A program made the translations under genes and the position numbers. A stretch of 64,000 nt of DNA from an uncultured Chlorobiaceae bacterium (GTDB taxonomy: Bacteria > Bacteroidota > Chlorobiia > Chlorobiales > Chlorobiaceae). Under the pieces are notes generated by a model. The model worked only from the letters and a program-made list of their open reading frames with translations, searched no databases and was not told the DNA's origin. The DNA lies in assembly GCA_903840935.1 (NCBI GenBank), contig CAIMHT010000047.1, positions 1-64,000 of the forward strand, written 5' to 3'. This document shows positions 19,236 to 27,139 of the stretch, piece after piece; positions within the stretch are counted from its first letter, which is position 1, and each line of letters starts with the position of its first letter.

Positions 19236-20291
19236 TCAAGCGAGTTTTCTGAACGAGGAAGCCTTGATTGCAGCAAAAAGGGTCGAGCCCACGGTAATCA
19301 TCAGCTCCTCTGCGGCTGAACGGACAATTTCAGCGACAAGTTTTTTGCCCTCGACTGAAAGCACAATGCCGATTCTGCCCTCAGACTCAAACATCTCAGC
19401 AACAGTGCATTCAAAAAGGTTTCTTGCACTGATTGCTTCCGGATGCTTTTTGAAAAGGATGATTTCACGTGAAGAGAGTTCAAACAGTGCCTCTCCCGCC
19501 TCCTTTCCGTCTGAAACAAGCAAGGTGTTGTTGCTCCACTGGTAAGCAAACAAGCCATGCTGCTTCACCGGAGCGGCAAGAGGGAGCAGATTGAGATAGC
19601 CCTTGGGACTCTGTGCCATTCTTTTTCTGGCAAGCTGATCAGGTGTTGTTTCATCAATGCAACGACCATTTTCTATTTCAAGGATATGGTCGGTCATCAG
19701 TTGCATCTCCATCATTGAATGCGAGATAAAGAGATAGGGTATTCTGAACTCCTCGCTGACACTTTTCAGATAGGGAATGATCTGGAACCGCAGGGCATCA
19801 TCAAGAGCGGAAAGAGGCTCATCCATAAGCAGGAGGCGCGGGTTTGCAAGGATAGCCCTCCCGAGAGCGACTCGCTGTTTTTCACCACCGGAAAGATTTA
19901 TAACACCTCGCTGTAAAAGTGGTTGAAGTTGAAGCAGATTGATGAGTGTTTCAGGCCTGATACGGCGGTTTTCATTGCGGCACCGCTTGAAGCCGTAAAG
20001 GAGATTGGCTTTGACGGAGAGGTGTGGAAAAAGCATTGCCTGCTGAAAAACAATGGCAATGCGTCGCCGTTCAGGGGAGAGATTTACTCTCATCGTGGTG
20101 CTGAAGAGGCACTCGTCATTCAGGTAGATCTCACCCCTGTCAGGCTGAAGAAGTCCTGAAATGAGATGCATGAGTGTCGACTTGCCGCTACCGGACTGGC
20201 CGAAAATCCCGATCCGTTCGCCTGAAACCTCCGCATTCACCTGCAGGAGGAAGCTGCCCTGTTTTTTTTCAGCATCAATTCGGAGGTTCAC
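19236..20291 (-). CDS. modC: molybdate ABC transporter, ATP-binding protein
   Basis: 351 residues. ABC domain with Walker A G-Q-S-G-S-G-K-S-T (33-41), Q-loop F-Q-Q-A-M-L-F-P-H-L-S, signature N-L-S-G-G-E-K-Q-R-V-A-L-G-R-A and Walker B L-L-L-M-D-E-P-L. A C-terminal regulatory MOP/TOBE-like domain (about 280-345, with S-A-R-N-L-F-E-C-T-V and A-E-I-V-R-S-A-A-E-E-L) is characteristic of ModC. It overlaps the modB stop by four bases and is the last gene of modD-modA-modB-modC. Confidence 0.92.
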   Translation of the reverse strand: MNLRIDAEKKQGSFLLQVNAEVSGERIGIFGQSGSGKSTLMHLISGLLQPDRGEIYLNDECLFSTTMRVNLSPERRRIAIVFQQAMLFPHLSVKANLLYGFKRCRNENRRIRPETLINLLQLQPLLQRGVINLSGGEKQRVALGRAILANPRLLLMDEPLSALDDALRFQIIPYLKSVSEEFRIPYLFISHSMMEMQLMTDHILEIENGRCIDETTPDQLARKRMAQSPKGYLNLLPLAAPVKQHGLFAYQWSNNTLLVSDGKEAGEALFELSSREIILFKKHPEAISARNLFECTVAEMFESEGRIGIVLSVEGKKLVAEIVRSAAEELMITVGSTLFAAIKASSFRKLA

Positions 20292-20974
20292 AATGCGCTC
20301 CTCCGATCAAGTTTTTTGCCGAGCAGTTCATGAACGACAAGCACAACGACCGAAATCAGAACGGAGACCAGGCAGAGCGAGAGTGCCAGGGTTACACTTG
20401 AGGGTGAACTGGCATAATCGTAGATAGCCAGCGGAATGGTTTGCGTGATACCAGGAATATTGCCGGCAACAATGATGGTTGCTCCAAATTCACCAAGGCT
20501 CCGGGCAAACATCAGCGACGAACCGGCCATTATTCCCCGCAGGGAGAGCGGAAGAATAATGGTTGCAAGGGTATCGTACCATGCTGCACCAAGACTTCGG
20601 GATGCCTCGATAAGCTGCTGGTCGATCGACTCCATACCAAGCCGGATTGAGCGTACCAGCAGAGGAAACCCGACGGTTGCCGATGCAATCACGGCGGCTT
20701 TCCAGGTGAAAATAATCGGGATGCCCGATGCATCAAGCACTTTTCCGATCCATCCGTTTTTGCCAAGCAGCAGCAGCAGAAAAAAACCGATCACCACCGG
20801 CGGGAGTGTGAGCGGGAGGTTGACAAGCACCTCGAGCACCACTTTTCCTCTGAATTTCTTGAAGACGATCAGCCAGGCAAGTGCAAAACCGAAAGGAAGC
20901 GCAAGAGCAGTTGCCGTAAGCGCCACTTTCAGAGAGAGCCAGATGGCGACAATATCTTCAGGTGTCAGCTTCAT
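20288..20974 (-). CDS. modB: molybdate ABC transporter, permease
   Basis: 228 residues with about five membrane helices. It has the permease EAA loop E-A-S-R-S-L-G-A-A-W-Y-D-T-L-A-T-I-I-L-P-L-S-L-R-G-I and the ModB-typical S-L-G-E-F-G-A-T-I-I-V-A-G-N-I-P-G-I-T-Q-T. Forms the membrane channel with ModC. It starts 37 bases after modA and overlaps modC by four bases. Confidence 0.92.
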   Translation of the reverse strand: MKLTPEDIVAIWLSLKVALTATALALPFGFALAWLIVFKKFRGKVVLEVLVNLPLTLPPVVIGFFLLLLLGKNGWIGKVLDASGIPIIFTWKAAVIASATVGFPLLVRSIRLGMESIDQQLIEASRSLGAAWYDTLATIILPLSLRGIMAGSSLMFARSLGEFGATIIVAGNIPGITQTIPLAIYDYASSPSSVTLALSLCLVSVLISVVVLVVHELLGKKLDRRSAL

Positions 20975-21011
20975 AAAGTCTTAAAAGTATTGCGGTTTTT
21001 CCTGGTCAATC

Positions 21012-21761
21012 TTATTTAAGGATAAAGCCGTATTTCTGGAGCACCGATTTTGCCTCAGCACCCAGCAAAAAGAGATAGAATGCCTTTGCCTCCTCATTTT
21101 GTGCGGCTTTTACTGTCAATGCCATCGGGTAGGTCACCCTTGGATAAAGTTTTTGCGGTACGTCAAAAAGCAGTTTTGCTTTTTGCGCCAGCAATGCATC
21201 GGTACGATAAACAAAAGCACCGTCAACTTCACCAAGTTCGGCATACATGAGGCACTCCCTGACATCCTTGGCCATCACAAGCTTTCCGGCAAGCTGTTTG
21301 TCAATGCCGGCATTGGTCATGGCGGTCATGGCATACTCACCTGCAGGGACACTTTTCGGGCTGCCAATGGCAATCTTGTCGAGTTTCAGCAGCTCTTTCA
21401 TCGAAGCTACCTTTTTTGTAGTTGTTCCGGCAAAAACCAGCGAGTTCCAGGCAAACGTCTTTGCTTTTGCACCGTCCACAAGATTTTTCTCCTTCAGATA
21501 ATCCATCCACTGATTGTTTGCGGCAATAAAGAGGTCAACCGGTGCTCCGTTTTCAATCTGACCGGCAAGCGTCCCTGATGGGCCGAAATTCTTGATAAAA
21601 ACCGTTGCCGGATGTTTTGTATTGTAACTCATACTCAGCTCATTGATCACCTCTTTCAGGCTTGCGGCAACAGAGAGGTTCAGCTCCCCTGCCATTGCAG
21701 GAGCCGCAATGGTGAGGAGTGCAAAACAGAGAAGAGCGATGCGTTTCATTGATCGTATCAT
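21012..21761 (-). CDS. modA: molybdate-binding periplasmic protein
   Basis: 249 residues. It has a signal peptide (M-I-R-S-M-K-R then a hydrophobic core, cleavage near A-M-A-G, residue 24). The mature protein shows S-V-A-A-S-L-K-E-V, N-F-G-P-S-G-T-L-A-G-Q-I-E-N-G-A-P-V-D-L-F-I-A-A, typical of ModA oxyanion-binding. Its ATG overlaps the modD stop (four bases), implying translational coupling. Confidence 0.92.
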   Translation of the reverse strand: MIRSMKRIALLCFALLTIAAPAMAGELNLSVAASLKEVINELSMSYNTKHPATVFIKNFGPSGTLAGQIENGAPVDLFIAANNQWMDYLKEKNLVDGAKAKTFAWNSLVFAGTTTKKVASMKELLKLDKIAIGSPKSVPAGEYAMTAMTNAGIDKQLAGKLVMAKDVRECLMYAELGEVDGAFVYRTDALLAQKAKLLFDVPQKLYPRVTYPMALTVKAAQNEEAKAFYLFLLGAEAKSVLQKYGFILK

Positions 21762-22630
21762 GATTGTGGATGTTTTATTGTTGTTATAGAAGTGATTGAA
21801 ACAGCGATATCAGAAGGCTTGCCGAAATAGACTGAAGAGAGCACCAGCATGTCAACTCCGGTCGCAGCATAAGCCGATGCATTTTCCCCATTGATGCCTC
21901 CTGCGGCTGAAATTTTGACTCCAGGAGCCACGTTGTGCAGTTGCTGAACCAGACCTGAAAGCGCGTCAGGCCGGAACTTGTCAAGCTGAACCACATCAAC
22001 ACCCGCAGCAGCAATGGCAAGCGCCTCTTCCGCGCTCTCGGCCTCAACAATAATTTTTTGTTCAGGTGATTTTGATTTCAGCTCAGCGACAGTTTGAAGA
22101 AAACGCTCAAGCCCGCCACAGAATGCGGTATGCTGCCTGAAAACAAGTACCGATTCCGACAGGCCGAGCCGGTGTGGGAGCGCACCTCCAGCCATGATGG
22201 CCTTGATTGCAACCTTTTTTGTGCCCGGAAACGATTTGCGGGTGGTGAGAATGGTAATGGATGCTTTACTCTCTTTGACCCGGTTAACGATCTTGTGCGT
22301 CCGGGTTGCAATTCCTGAGGCGTACTCAAGCAAATTCAGGGCCACTTTCCATCCGGCATGAAGACAGCCGGCATCTCCGGTGGCCGAGAGGATGGTAACG
22401 CCCGCCTCAACCGTTGTGCCGCTGGGCAGCAAAAAGCCAACGGATGCACCGCATCGCTCAAGAACGCGAGCCGCCTCCTCCGTACAGCAGAGTGTTGTCG
22501 GTTCACGGCTTGTAAAGGTGATCTCCCCATATAGAGCGCCGATGCCGAGCAGTAAGGTCGTCAGATCACCGTAAGGCATATCCTCTTCGATAAACCGCTC
22601 AATATCGCTGTCAGGCAGTTGATAAAGCAT
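21758..22630 (-). CDS. modD: ModD, NadC-like pyrophosphorylase-family protein
   Basis: 290 residues, homologous to quinolinate phosphoribosyltransferase (NadC): E-E-D-M-P-Y-G-D-L-T-T, L-N-L-L-E-Y-A-S-G-I-A-T-R-T, T-R-K-S-F-P-G-T-K, H-R-L-G-L-S-E, and the C-terminal barrel loop G-G-I-N-G-E-N-A. Proteins of this type encoded in mod operons are called ModD; their reaction is not established. First gene of the mod operon, behind a structured leader. Confidence 0.88.
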   Translation of the reverse strand: MLYQLPDSDIERFIEEDMPYGDLTTLLLGIGALYGEITFTSREPTTLCCTEEAARVLERCGASVGFLLPSGTTVEAGVTILSATGDAGCLHAGWKVALNLLEYASGIATRTHKIVNRVKESKASITILTTRKSFPGTKKVAIKAIMAGGALPHRLGLSESVLVFRQHTAFCGGLERFLQTVAELKSKSPEQKIIVEAESAEEALAIAAAGVDVVQLDKFRPDALSGLVQQLHNVAPGVKISAAGGINGENASAYAATGVDMLVLSSVYFGKPSDIAVSITSITTIKHPQS

Positions 22631-22644
22631 GAGTGCGTTGTTTG

Positions 22645-22781
22645 ATCGTTATAACATTGTGTCTATCCCGCTGCTTAAAAAAAAGAGTCTGCCGGTATAA
22701 AAAATCTGAATACTCCCTCTTTGTGCAGCTTGTTATCCCCGAGCTGGATGGGGCTCTTTTTTTTTTGCAGACTATCGTTAT
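22645..22781 (-). promoter_or_regulatory. structured leader of the mod operon (candidate attenuator/riboswitch plus ATAACGAT boxes)
   Basis: In the modD direction, AGTCTGC (22773-22767) is complementary to GCAGACT (22692-22686). These arms enclose about 74 bases holding internal complementarity (CCCC...GGGG, GAGC...GCTC). The closing arm is followed by C and eight U's (22684-22677), like an intrinsic terminator, 46 bases before modD. The octamer ATAACGAT occurs directly before the structure (22781-22774) and again between the U-run and modD (22652-22645); it resembles a ModE half-site. Structure and function are inferred, not tested. Confidence 0.5.
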
Positions 22782-23152
22782 TGTTGGTTTTTTGTGAAAA
22801 ATAGTTAATAATTAAGGATTTGCAACTATAATTCCTTAATTATTTAATTTTACAAAGGGTCTTTCGGTAATTTTTGCTACATAATTGGTGTTTCGCCGTG
22901 GAGCTATGCACTGAGCTTTTCTATAGAACTCGCTTTTGTTCGTTGTATGGTAATAAATATAGCGTTTTAATTTTTTTCTGGAAATACGGTGATAGGGTGG
23001 CTCATATACACACACAATTCCTGGAGATGGAAGGGAATAATAGCGCTCTCTCAAGTCAAGGCTGTTGAACCCAATGCGGAGGATCGGCTGTGAACGGTCG
23101 TTGCGTGCTGATGGCAGCAATTGATGATTCTTATTGTGTTCTTTTTTTATTA
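22782..23152. other. gene-free AT-rich intergenic stretch
   Basis: The mod/arsR divergent spacer as a whole covers 22631-23193. Apart from the mod leader and the arsR operator I see only AT-rich DNA here. A 94-codon frame on the minus strand (22836-23120) has no ribosome binding site, no recognisable motif and atypical composition, so I do not call it a gene. Confidence 0.5.
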
Positions 23153-23168
23153 ATCGTATATTTACGAT
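23153..23168 (+). promoter_or_regulatory. near-perfect palindrome upstream of arsR (candidate autoregulatory operator)
   Basis: ATCGTATATTTACGAT pairs at 14 of 16 positions. It ends 25 bases before the arsR ATG, next to a TATAAT hexamer at 23173-23178. ArsR-family repressors commonly bind such dyads over their own promoters; the assignment is inferred from position and symmetry. Confidence 0.5.
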
Positions 23169-23193
23169 GAACTATAATAAGGGGTAGTCTGTT

Positions 23194-23529
23194 ATGAAGA
23201 GAACGTTGTCGGTCGTTGAGTACAGTGGGGACGAGGAGTGTATGGCGTCGATTGCCAAAGCGATCAGCCATCCCGTCAGGATCAGGATTTTGAAACTGCT
23301 TACCAGTCAGCAGTGTTGCTTCACGGGGGAGTTGACGGAGATTATTCCCATGGCCCAGTCCACAATTTCGCAGCACCTCAAGGCTCTGCTTGATTCCGGC
23401 CTGATTCAGGGAGAAATCAATCCTCCAAAAGTTCGTTACTGCATTCATCGTGAAAACTGGCTGAAAGCCTATTCCATGTTTGGTGGTTTTTTTAACGCAG
23501 ATCTGGCCTGCAGGTGCGATTGCCGCTGA
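23194..23529 (+). CDS. ArsR-family metalloregulator/redox repressor
   Basis: 111 residues with a winged helix-turn-helix: H-P-V-R-I-R-I-L-K-L-L (26-36), T-G-E-L-T-E-I-I-P-M-A-Q-S-T-I-S-Q-H-L-K-A-L-L (recognition helix). A cysteine pair (Q-Q-C-C) lies just before the HTH and a cluster C-R-C-D-C sits at the extreme C-terminus. These thiols are plausible As(III) or thiol sensor sites. AAGGGG lies about 10 bases before the ATG. It heads the thioredoxin-permease-arsC-acr3 cluster. Confidence 0.85.
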   Translation: MKRTLSVVEYSGDEECMASIAKAISHPVRIRILKLLTSQQCCFTGELTEIIPMAQSTISQHLKALLDSGLIQGEINPPKVRYCIHRENWLKAYSMFGGFFNADLACRCDCR

Positions 23530-23561
23530 AAACGGTTTATTTACTTCGAAAGGAGGGTGTC

Positions 23562-23633
23562 TTGATAGCGCAGGGCGCAAACTCTCAAAAAAAGATTTTT
23601 TTTAAAATCGACCATTTACAAATAAACAGATAA
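23562..23633 (+). CDS. possible 23-codon leader peptide with very strong ribosome binding site
   Basis: TTG start seven bases after the perfect Shine-Dalgarno AAAGGAGGG, 23 sense codons, TAA stop. The peptide begins M-I-A-Q-G-A-N-S and is lysine/phenylalanine-rich in the middle. It lies between the ArsR gene and the small thioredoxin gene and ends 11 bases before the latter. It may be a real leader peptide coupling translation, or the ribosome binding site may be a remnant. Low certainty. Confidence 0.3.
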   Translation: MIAQGANSQKKIFFKIDHLQINR

Positions 23634-23644
23634 ACGATAAAACA

Positions 23645-23947
23645 ATGAAAAAGGTAAAAATTCTTGGCAGCGGCTGTGCAACATGCAATCAGCTTGTCGA
23701 TGCGGTAAAAGCGGTTATTGCCGCCGAAGGTATTGACGCTTCGGTTGAAAAGGTGGAGGACATTCAGCAGATCATGGCCTATAACATCATCTCAACCCCG
23801 GCACTCGTTGTCGATGAACAGGTGCTTTGCAAAGGTCGTGTTCCTTCTCGTGAAGAACTCAGGGAACTCTTGATGGCCAAACCGCAGGGGTGTTGCGGAA
23901 GCCATGGCACAAAAACTGCTGGCGGCGGTTCAAGCTGCTGTTGTTAA
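23645..23947 (+). CDS. small thioredoxin-family protein with cysteine-rich tail
   Basis: 100 residues, the 'redox-active disulfide protein 2' type: K-K-V-K-I-L-G-S-G-C-A-T-C-N-Q-L with active-site cysteines 11 and 14, and the cis-proline stretch S-T-P-A-L-V-V-D. An unusual tail, G-C-C-G-S-H-G then glycine/serine and C-C-C, could bind metal or thiol ligands. Such proteins are often encoded beside ArsR regulators and the permease family that follows here. Confidence 0.88.
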   Translation: MKKVKILGSGCATCNQLVDAVKAVIAAEGIDASVEKVEDIQQIMAYNIISTPALVVDEQVLCKGRVPSREELRELLMAKPQGCCGSHGTKTAGGGSSCCC

Positions 23948-24008
23948 CAGTTTTTGTCCCGTTCCTGAAAACAGAGAGAGACGGCAAATCAAGATAAGTG
24001 TAAACAGT

Positions 24009-25070
24009 ATGGAAAACTCGAAACAACAAACTCCCAATGCTTTTGGGGCGAGAAGCCTCCAATGGCTCTTCGGTGTTCCTGCGGCCGCGCTGCTGTGGAT
24101 CATGCTCTACAATAACCTTGAATGGTTTGCTGCACTCTCTCTTCAGTTTGCCGGAATTGCTCGCTCAAACCGTTTCGGCGAAGCGCTTTACTTTTTTCTC
24201 TACGAGGTGCCAAAAGTGCTGCTGCTTCTTACGGCGGTAGTCTTTCTGATGGGGGTGGTGCACACCTTTATCTCCGCCGAGCGCACCCGTTCATTGCTTT
24301 CCGGGCGGCGTACCGGGGTGGGAAACGTTATGGCGGCCTCGCTCGGCATTGTCACCCCCTTCTGCTCCTGCTCGGCGGTACCGCTTTTCATCGGCTTTCT
24401 CCAGGCGGGAGTGCCGCTTGGCGTTACCTTCTCCTTCCTGATTTCAGCACCGATGATCAATGAGGTTGCCCTCGCCCTGCTCTTTGGCATGTTCGGCTGG
24501 AAGGTTGCCCTGCTCTATACGGTCATGGGCCTCGCGGTTGCCATCATTGCTGGCATGGTGATCGGAAAACTCCAAATGGAGCGTTTTCTGGAAGAGTGGG
24601 TGCAGAAGTTGCAAGAGAGAGTGCTTTCTCCTGAAGTGGGGGGTGTGGCAATGAGCATGCCACTGCGGTTCCGGGAGGGTCTCCACCACGTCCGCGATAT
24701 TGTCGGCAAGGTGTGGCTCTACATTGTACTCGGCGTAGGTCTTGGTGCCGGAATTCATGGCTACGTCCCTGAAAACTTCATGGCTTCACTAATGGGCAAA
24801 AGTGTCTGGTGGTCGGTGCCTGTCGCGGTACTGATCGGCGTCCCAATGTACTCCAACGCAGCAGGTATTCTCCCTGTGGTAGAGGCGCTGCTCGGCAAAG
24901 GGGCTGCCCTCGGTACGGTGATGGCCTTCATGATGAGCGTCATCGCCCTCTCTGCCCCGGAGATGATCATCCTCCGCAAGGTGCTGAAGCCCCGTCTTAT
25001 TGCTGTTTTTGCTGGAGTTGTGGCTGCGGGGATTATGCTGGTTGGCTTTGTCTTCAATCTCGTTTTATGA
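24009..25070 (+). CDS. ArsP/DUF318-type permease
   Basis: 353 residues from the ATG at 24009 (an upstream in-frame start at 23904 overlaps the thioredoxin gene). Eight to ten membrane helices. The family's conserved P-F-C-S-C-S-A-V-P-L-F, L-I-S-A-P-M-I-N-E-V-A and G-V-P-M-Y-S-N-A-A-G segments are all present. Relatives include ArsP exporters of trivalent organoarsenicals and permeases linked to small thioredoxins. Substrate inferred only from context. Confidence 0.82.
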   Translation: MENSKQQTPNAFGARSLQWLFGVPAAALLWIMLYNNLEWFAALSLQFAGIARSNRFGEALYFFLYEVPKVLLLLTAVVFLMGVVHTFISAERTRSLLSGRRTGVGNVMAASLGIVTPFCSCSAVPLFIGFLQAGVPLGVTFSFLISAPMINEVALALLFGMFGWKVALLYTVMGLAVAIIAGMVIGKLQMERFLEEWVQKLQERVLSPEVGGVAMSMPLRFREGLHHVRDIVGKVWLYIVLGVGLGAGIHGYVPENFMASLMGKSVWWSVPVAVLIGVPMYSNAAGILPVVEALLGKGAALGTVMAFMMSVIALSAPEMIILRKVLKPRLIAVFAGVVAAGIMLVGFVFNLVL

Positions 25071-25167
25071 ATAACCCGGCGACATCCTGCGCTATGGTCA
25101 GCTCACTCATGGATGTATGAGGGTCTGTTGTCGGTCAACAAATGGATGCATAAAAAAACAATAAACA

Positions 25168-25596
25168 ATGAAAAAATCAATCCTTATTCTCTGTACCGGA
25201 AACTCCTGCCGCAGCCAGATGGCCGAAGGGTTTCTCCGTTCATTCGACTCCTCACTTGAGGTCTGTTCTGCGGGGACAAAACCTGCTGCTGCGGTTCATC
25301 CGCTTGCCGTGCAGGTGATGCGTGAAGAGTGGGTCGATATCAGTCTGAACATGCCGAAAAGTGTCGATGAATTTCTCGGGAGGCCGTTTGACTATGTGAT
25401 AACGGTCTGCGAAGGGGCCAATGAATCCTGCCCGGTTTTTATTGGTAACGTGGAACACCGCCTCCACATCGGTTTTGACGACCCGGCAGAGGCCGAGGGC
25501 ACAAAGGAGGAGCAGCTTGCTGTTTTTCGGCGCGTCCGCAACGAAATCAACCAGCGCTTCCGTCAGTTTTATAACGAGAATTTAAAAGGGAAATAA
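25168..25596 (+). CDS. arsC: arsenate reductase, thioredoxin-coupled (LMW-PTP type)
   Basis: 142 residues. P-loop nucleophile motif C-T-G-N-S-C-R-S (9-16) and the two resolving cysteines in V-C-E-G-A-N-E-S-C (81 and 88), matching the C10/C82/C89 relay known from the Staphylococcus pI258 enzyme. It reduces arsenate to arsenite for export. The acr3 start follows two bases after its stop codon. Confidence 0.92.
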   Translation: MKKSILILCTGNSCRSQMAEGFLRSFDSSLEVCSAGTKPAAAVHPLAVQVMREEWVDISLNMPKSVDEFLGRPFDYVITVCEGANESCPVFIGNVEHRLHIGFDDPAEAEGTKEEQLAVFRRVRNEINQRFRQFYNENLKGK

Positions 25597-25598
25597 CG

Positions 25599-26648
25599 AT
25601 GAGCAATGCCACAAAACAGTTGTCGTTCCTCGACCGCTACCTGACGCTCTGGATTTTTCTTGCCATGGGTCTGGGTGTGCTCTCCGGCTAGCTCTATCCC
25701 TCCATTCCGGGTTTCTGGAAGCTCTTTCAGTTGGGCACCACAAACATGCTGATAGCCGCCGGGCTCATCGTCATGATGTACCCGCCTCTGGCAAAGGTAA
25801 AATATGAGGAACTTGGTGATGTTTTTCGCAACACAAGGGTGCTTGCCCTCTCGCTGGTTCAGAACTGGGTGATCGGGCCTATACTGATGTTTGTGCTTGC
25901 CGTTCTCCTGCTCTCCGATATGCCGCACTACATGGCTGGTCTCATCATGATTGGCCTTGCCCGCTGCATCGCCATGGTTATCGTCTGGAATGAGCTTGCC
26001 AAGGGAGATACAGAATATGCCGCCGGGCTTGTCGCCTTCAATTCAATCTTTCAGGTACTCTTCTTCCCCCTCTATGCATGGATTTTTCTGACGGCACTGC
26101 CCAAATGGCTTGGTATCAGCTCATTTGTTGTCGACATCTCCATTGCCGATATCGCAGTCTCGGTCTTTATCTACCTTGGCATCCCCTTTCTTGCCGGCTT
26201 TCTGACCCGGTTCTTCCTGCTGCGTCTGAAAGGCAAAGAGTGGTACGAAGGCGAGTTCATTCCCCGCATCAGCCCGCTGACGCTGATGGCCCTGCTCTTT
26301 ACCATTGTCGTGATGTTTTCGCTGAAGGGCAGCTATATCGTCCAGATTCCCCTCGATGTGGTGCGTATTGCCATTCCTCTGCTGATCTATTTTGTGATCA
26401 TGTTCCTGCTCTCCTTTTACATGGGCCGCAAGTTTGGCGCTGGCTACTCCAAAACCGCAACGCTTGCCTTTACCGCCGCAAGCAATAACTTCGAGCTTGC
26501 TATCGCTGTGGCTGTGGCCGTTTTCGGTATTAATTCTGGCGAAGCCTTTGCTGCCGTTATCGGTCCTCTCGTTGAGGTCCCGGCCCTGATTGCATTGGTC
26601 AATGTCGCTCTCTGGTTCAGGGGGAAATATTTTGGTGAAACCACGTAA
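25599..26648 (+). pseudogene. acr3: arsenite efflux permease Acr3, interrupted by an in-frame TAG
   Basis: From the ATG at 25599 the translation is a normal Acr3 N-terminus (L-T-L-W-I-F-L-A-M-G-L-G-V-L-S-G). Codon 31 (25689-25691) is TAG, followed at once in the same frame by [18 protein letters not shown] and the rest of the family: [25 protein letters not shown]. The remaining 319 codons are intact to 26648. Relatives have an aromatic residue (Y/W) at this place, one base away from TAG. Re-initiation at the TTG at 25731 would lose the first membrane helix. Alternatives are a point mutation, a sequencing error or readthrough. Confidence 0.8.
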
Positions 26649-26672
26649 ACGAAAATCATCATTGGCCATCAT

Positions 26673-26797
26673 GGGGGCGGGGGTACCCCGCCCTACAACG
26701 CAAAACACCATTTTTCGGTTATGGAGGGCGGGTTTTTTGTCCCATAAACGCAAATTTTTGTTTTCGCGTCATGGGGGCGGGGGTACCCCGCCCCTAC
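26673..26797. repeat. two direct copies of a GC-rich palindrome behind acr3
   Basis: The palindrome GGGCGGGGGTACCCCGCCC occurs in the first copy at about 26675-26693 and again exactly 100 bases later. Each copy ends in C(C)CTAC, as in the other GC-rich repeats of this window, but with loop GTA instead of ATGA. Between them lies AT-rich DNA with another GGGCGGG. Confidence 0.75.
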
Positions 26798-26807
26798 GGT
26801 GAATGCC

Positions 26808-27125
26808 TTATTTTTTGTATTCCCACTTGATTGCATTTGCCCCTTTGATTTGACTGGACGACTTGATCGTGTCAACTTTTACCGAATTTGATCCCTTCCC
26901 CTCAATAACGATTTTGTGCTGGTTGGAGAGCTTGCCCTGCGTTGAATTTCCCTTGGTCTCATTCCATTTTATTGCGTGACTGTCACTGGGTCCAACAATA
27001 CCGCTGCCGCCACCCTTTATCTCATGTGTCTCCCAGTTTTCTGCCGACTGTGCAACACCGAGCGAAGCACTGAGTGACGTGACTGCAGCGGCCAGTGCAA
27101 GGGCTTTTTTCGTGCTTTTGTTCAT
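26808..27125 (-). CDS. small secreted protein of unknown function
   Basis: 105 residues from the ATG at 27125, which has GGAGA seven bases upstream. Clear signal peptide: M-N-K-S-T-K-K, hydrophobic core, cleavage around A-Q-S-A (27). The mature part of about 78 residues is rich in K, S, G and I, with two echoing segments (S-H-A-I-K-W-N and A-N-A-I-K-W-E). It is likely beta-structured. I do not recognise a family. Confidence 0.65.
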   Translation of the reverse strand: MNKSTKKALALAAAVTSLSASLGVAQSAENWETHEIKGGGSGIVGPSDSHAIKWNETKGNSTQGKLSNQHKIVIEGKGSNSVKVDTIKSSSQIKGANAIKWEYKK

Positions 27126-27139
27126 AATGTTTCTCCGTT

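Noticed and set aside
22836-23120. 94-codon minus-strand frame between modD and arsR
   Set aside because: No ribosome binding site, no motif, and AT-rich intergenic composition.
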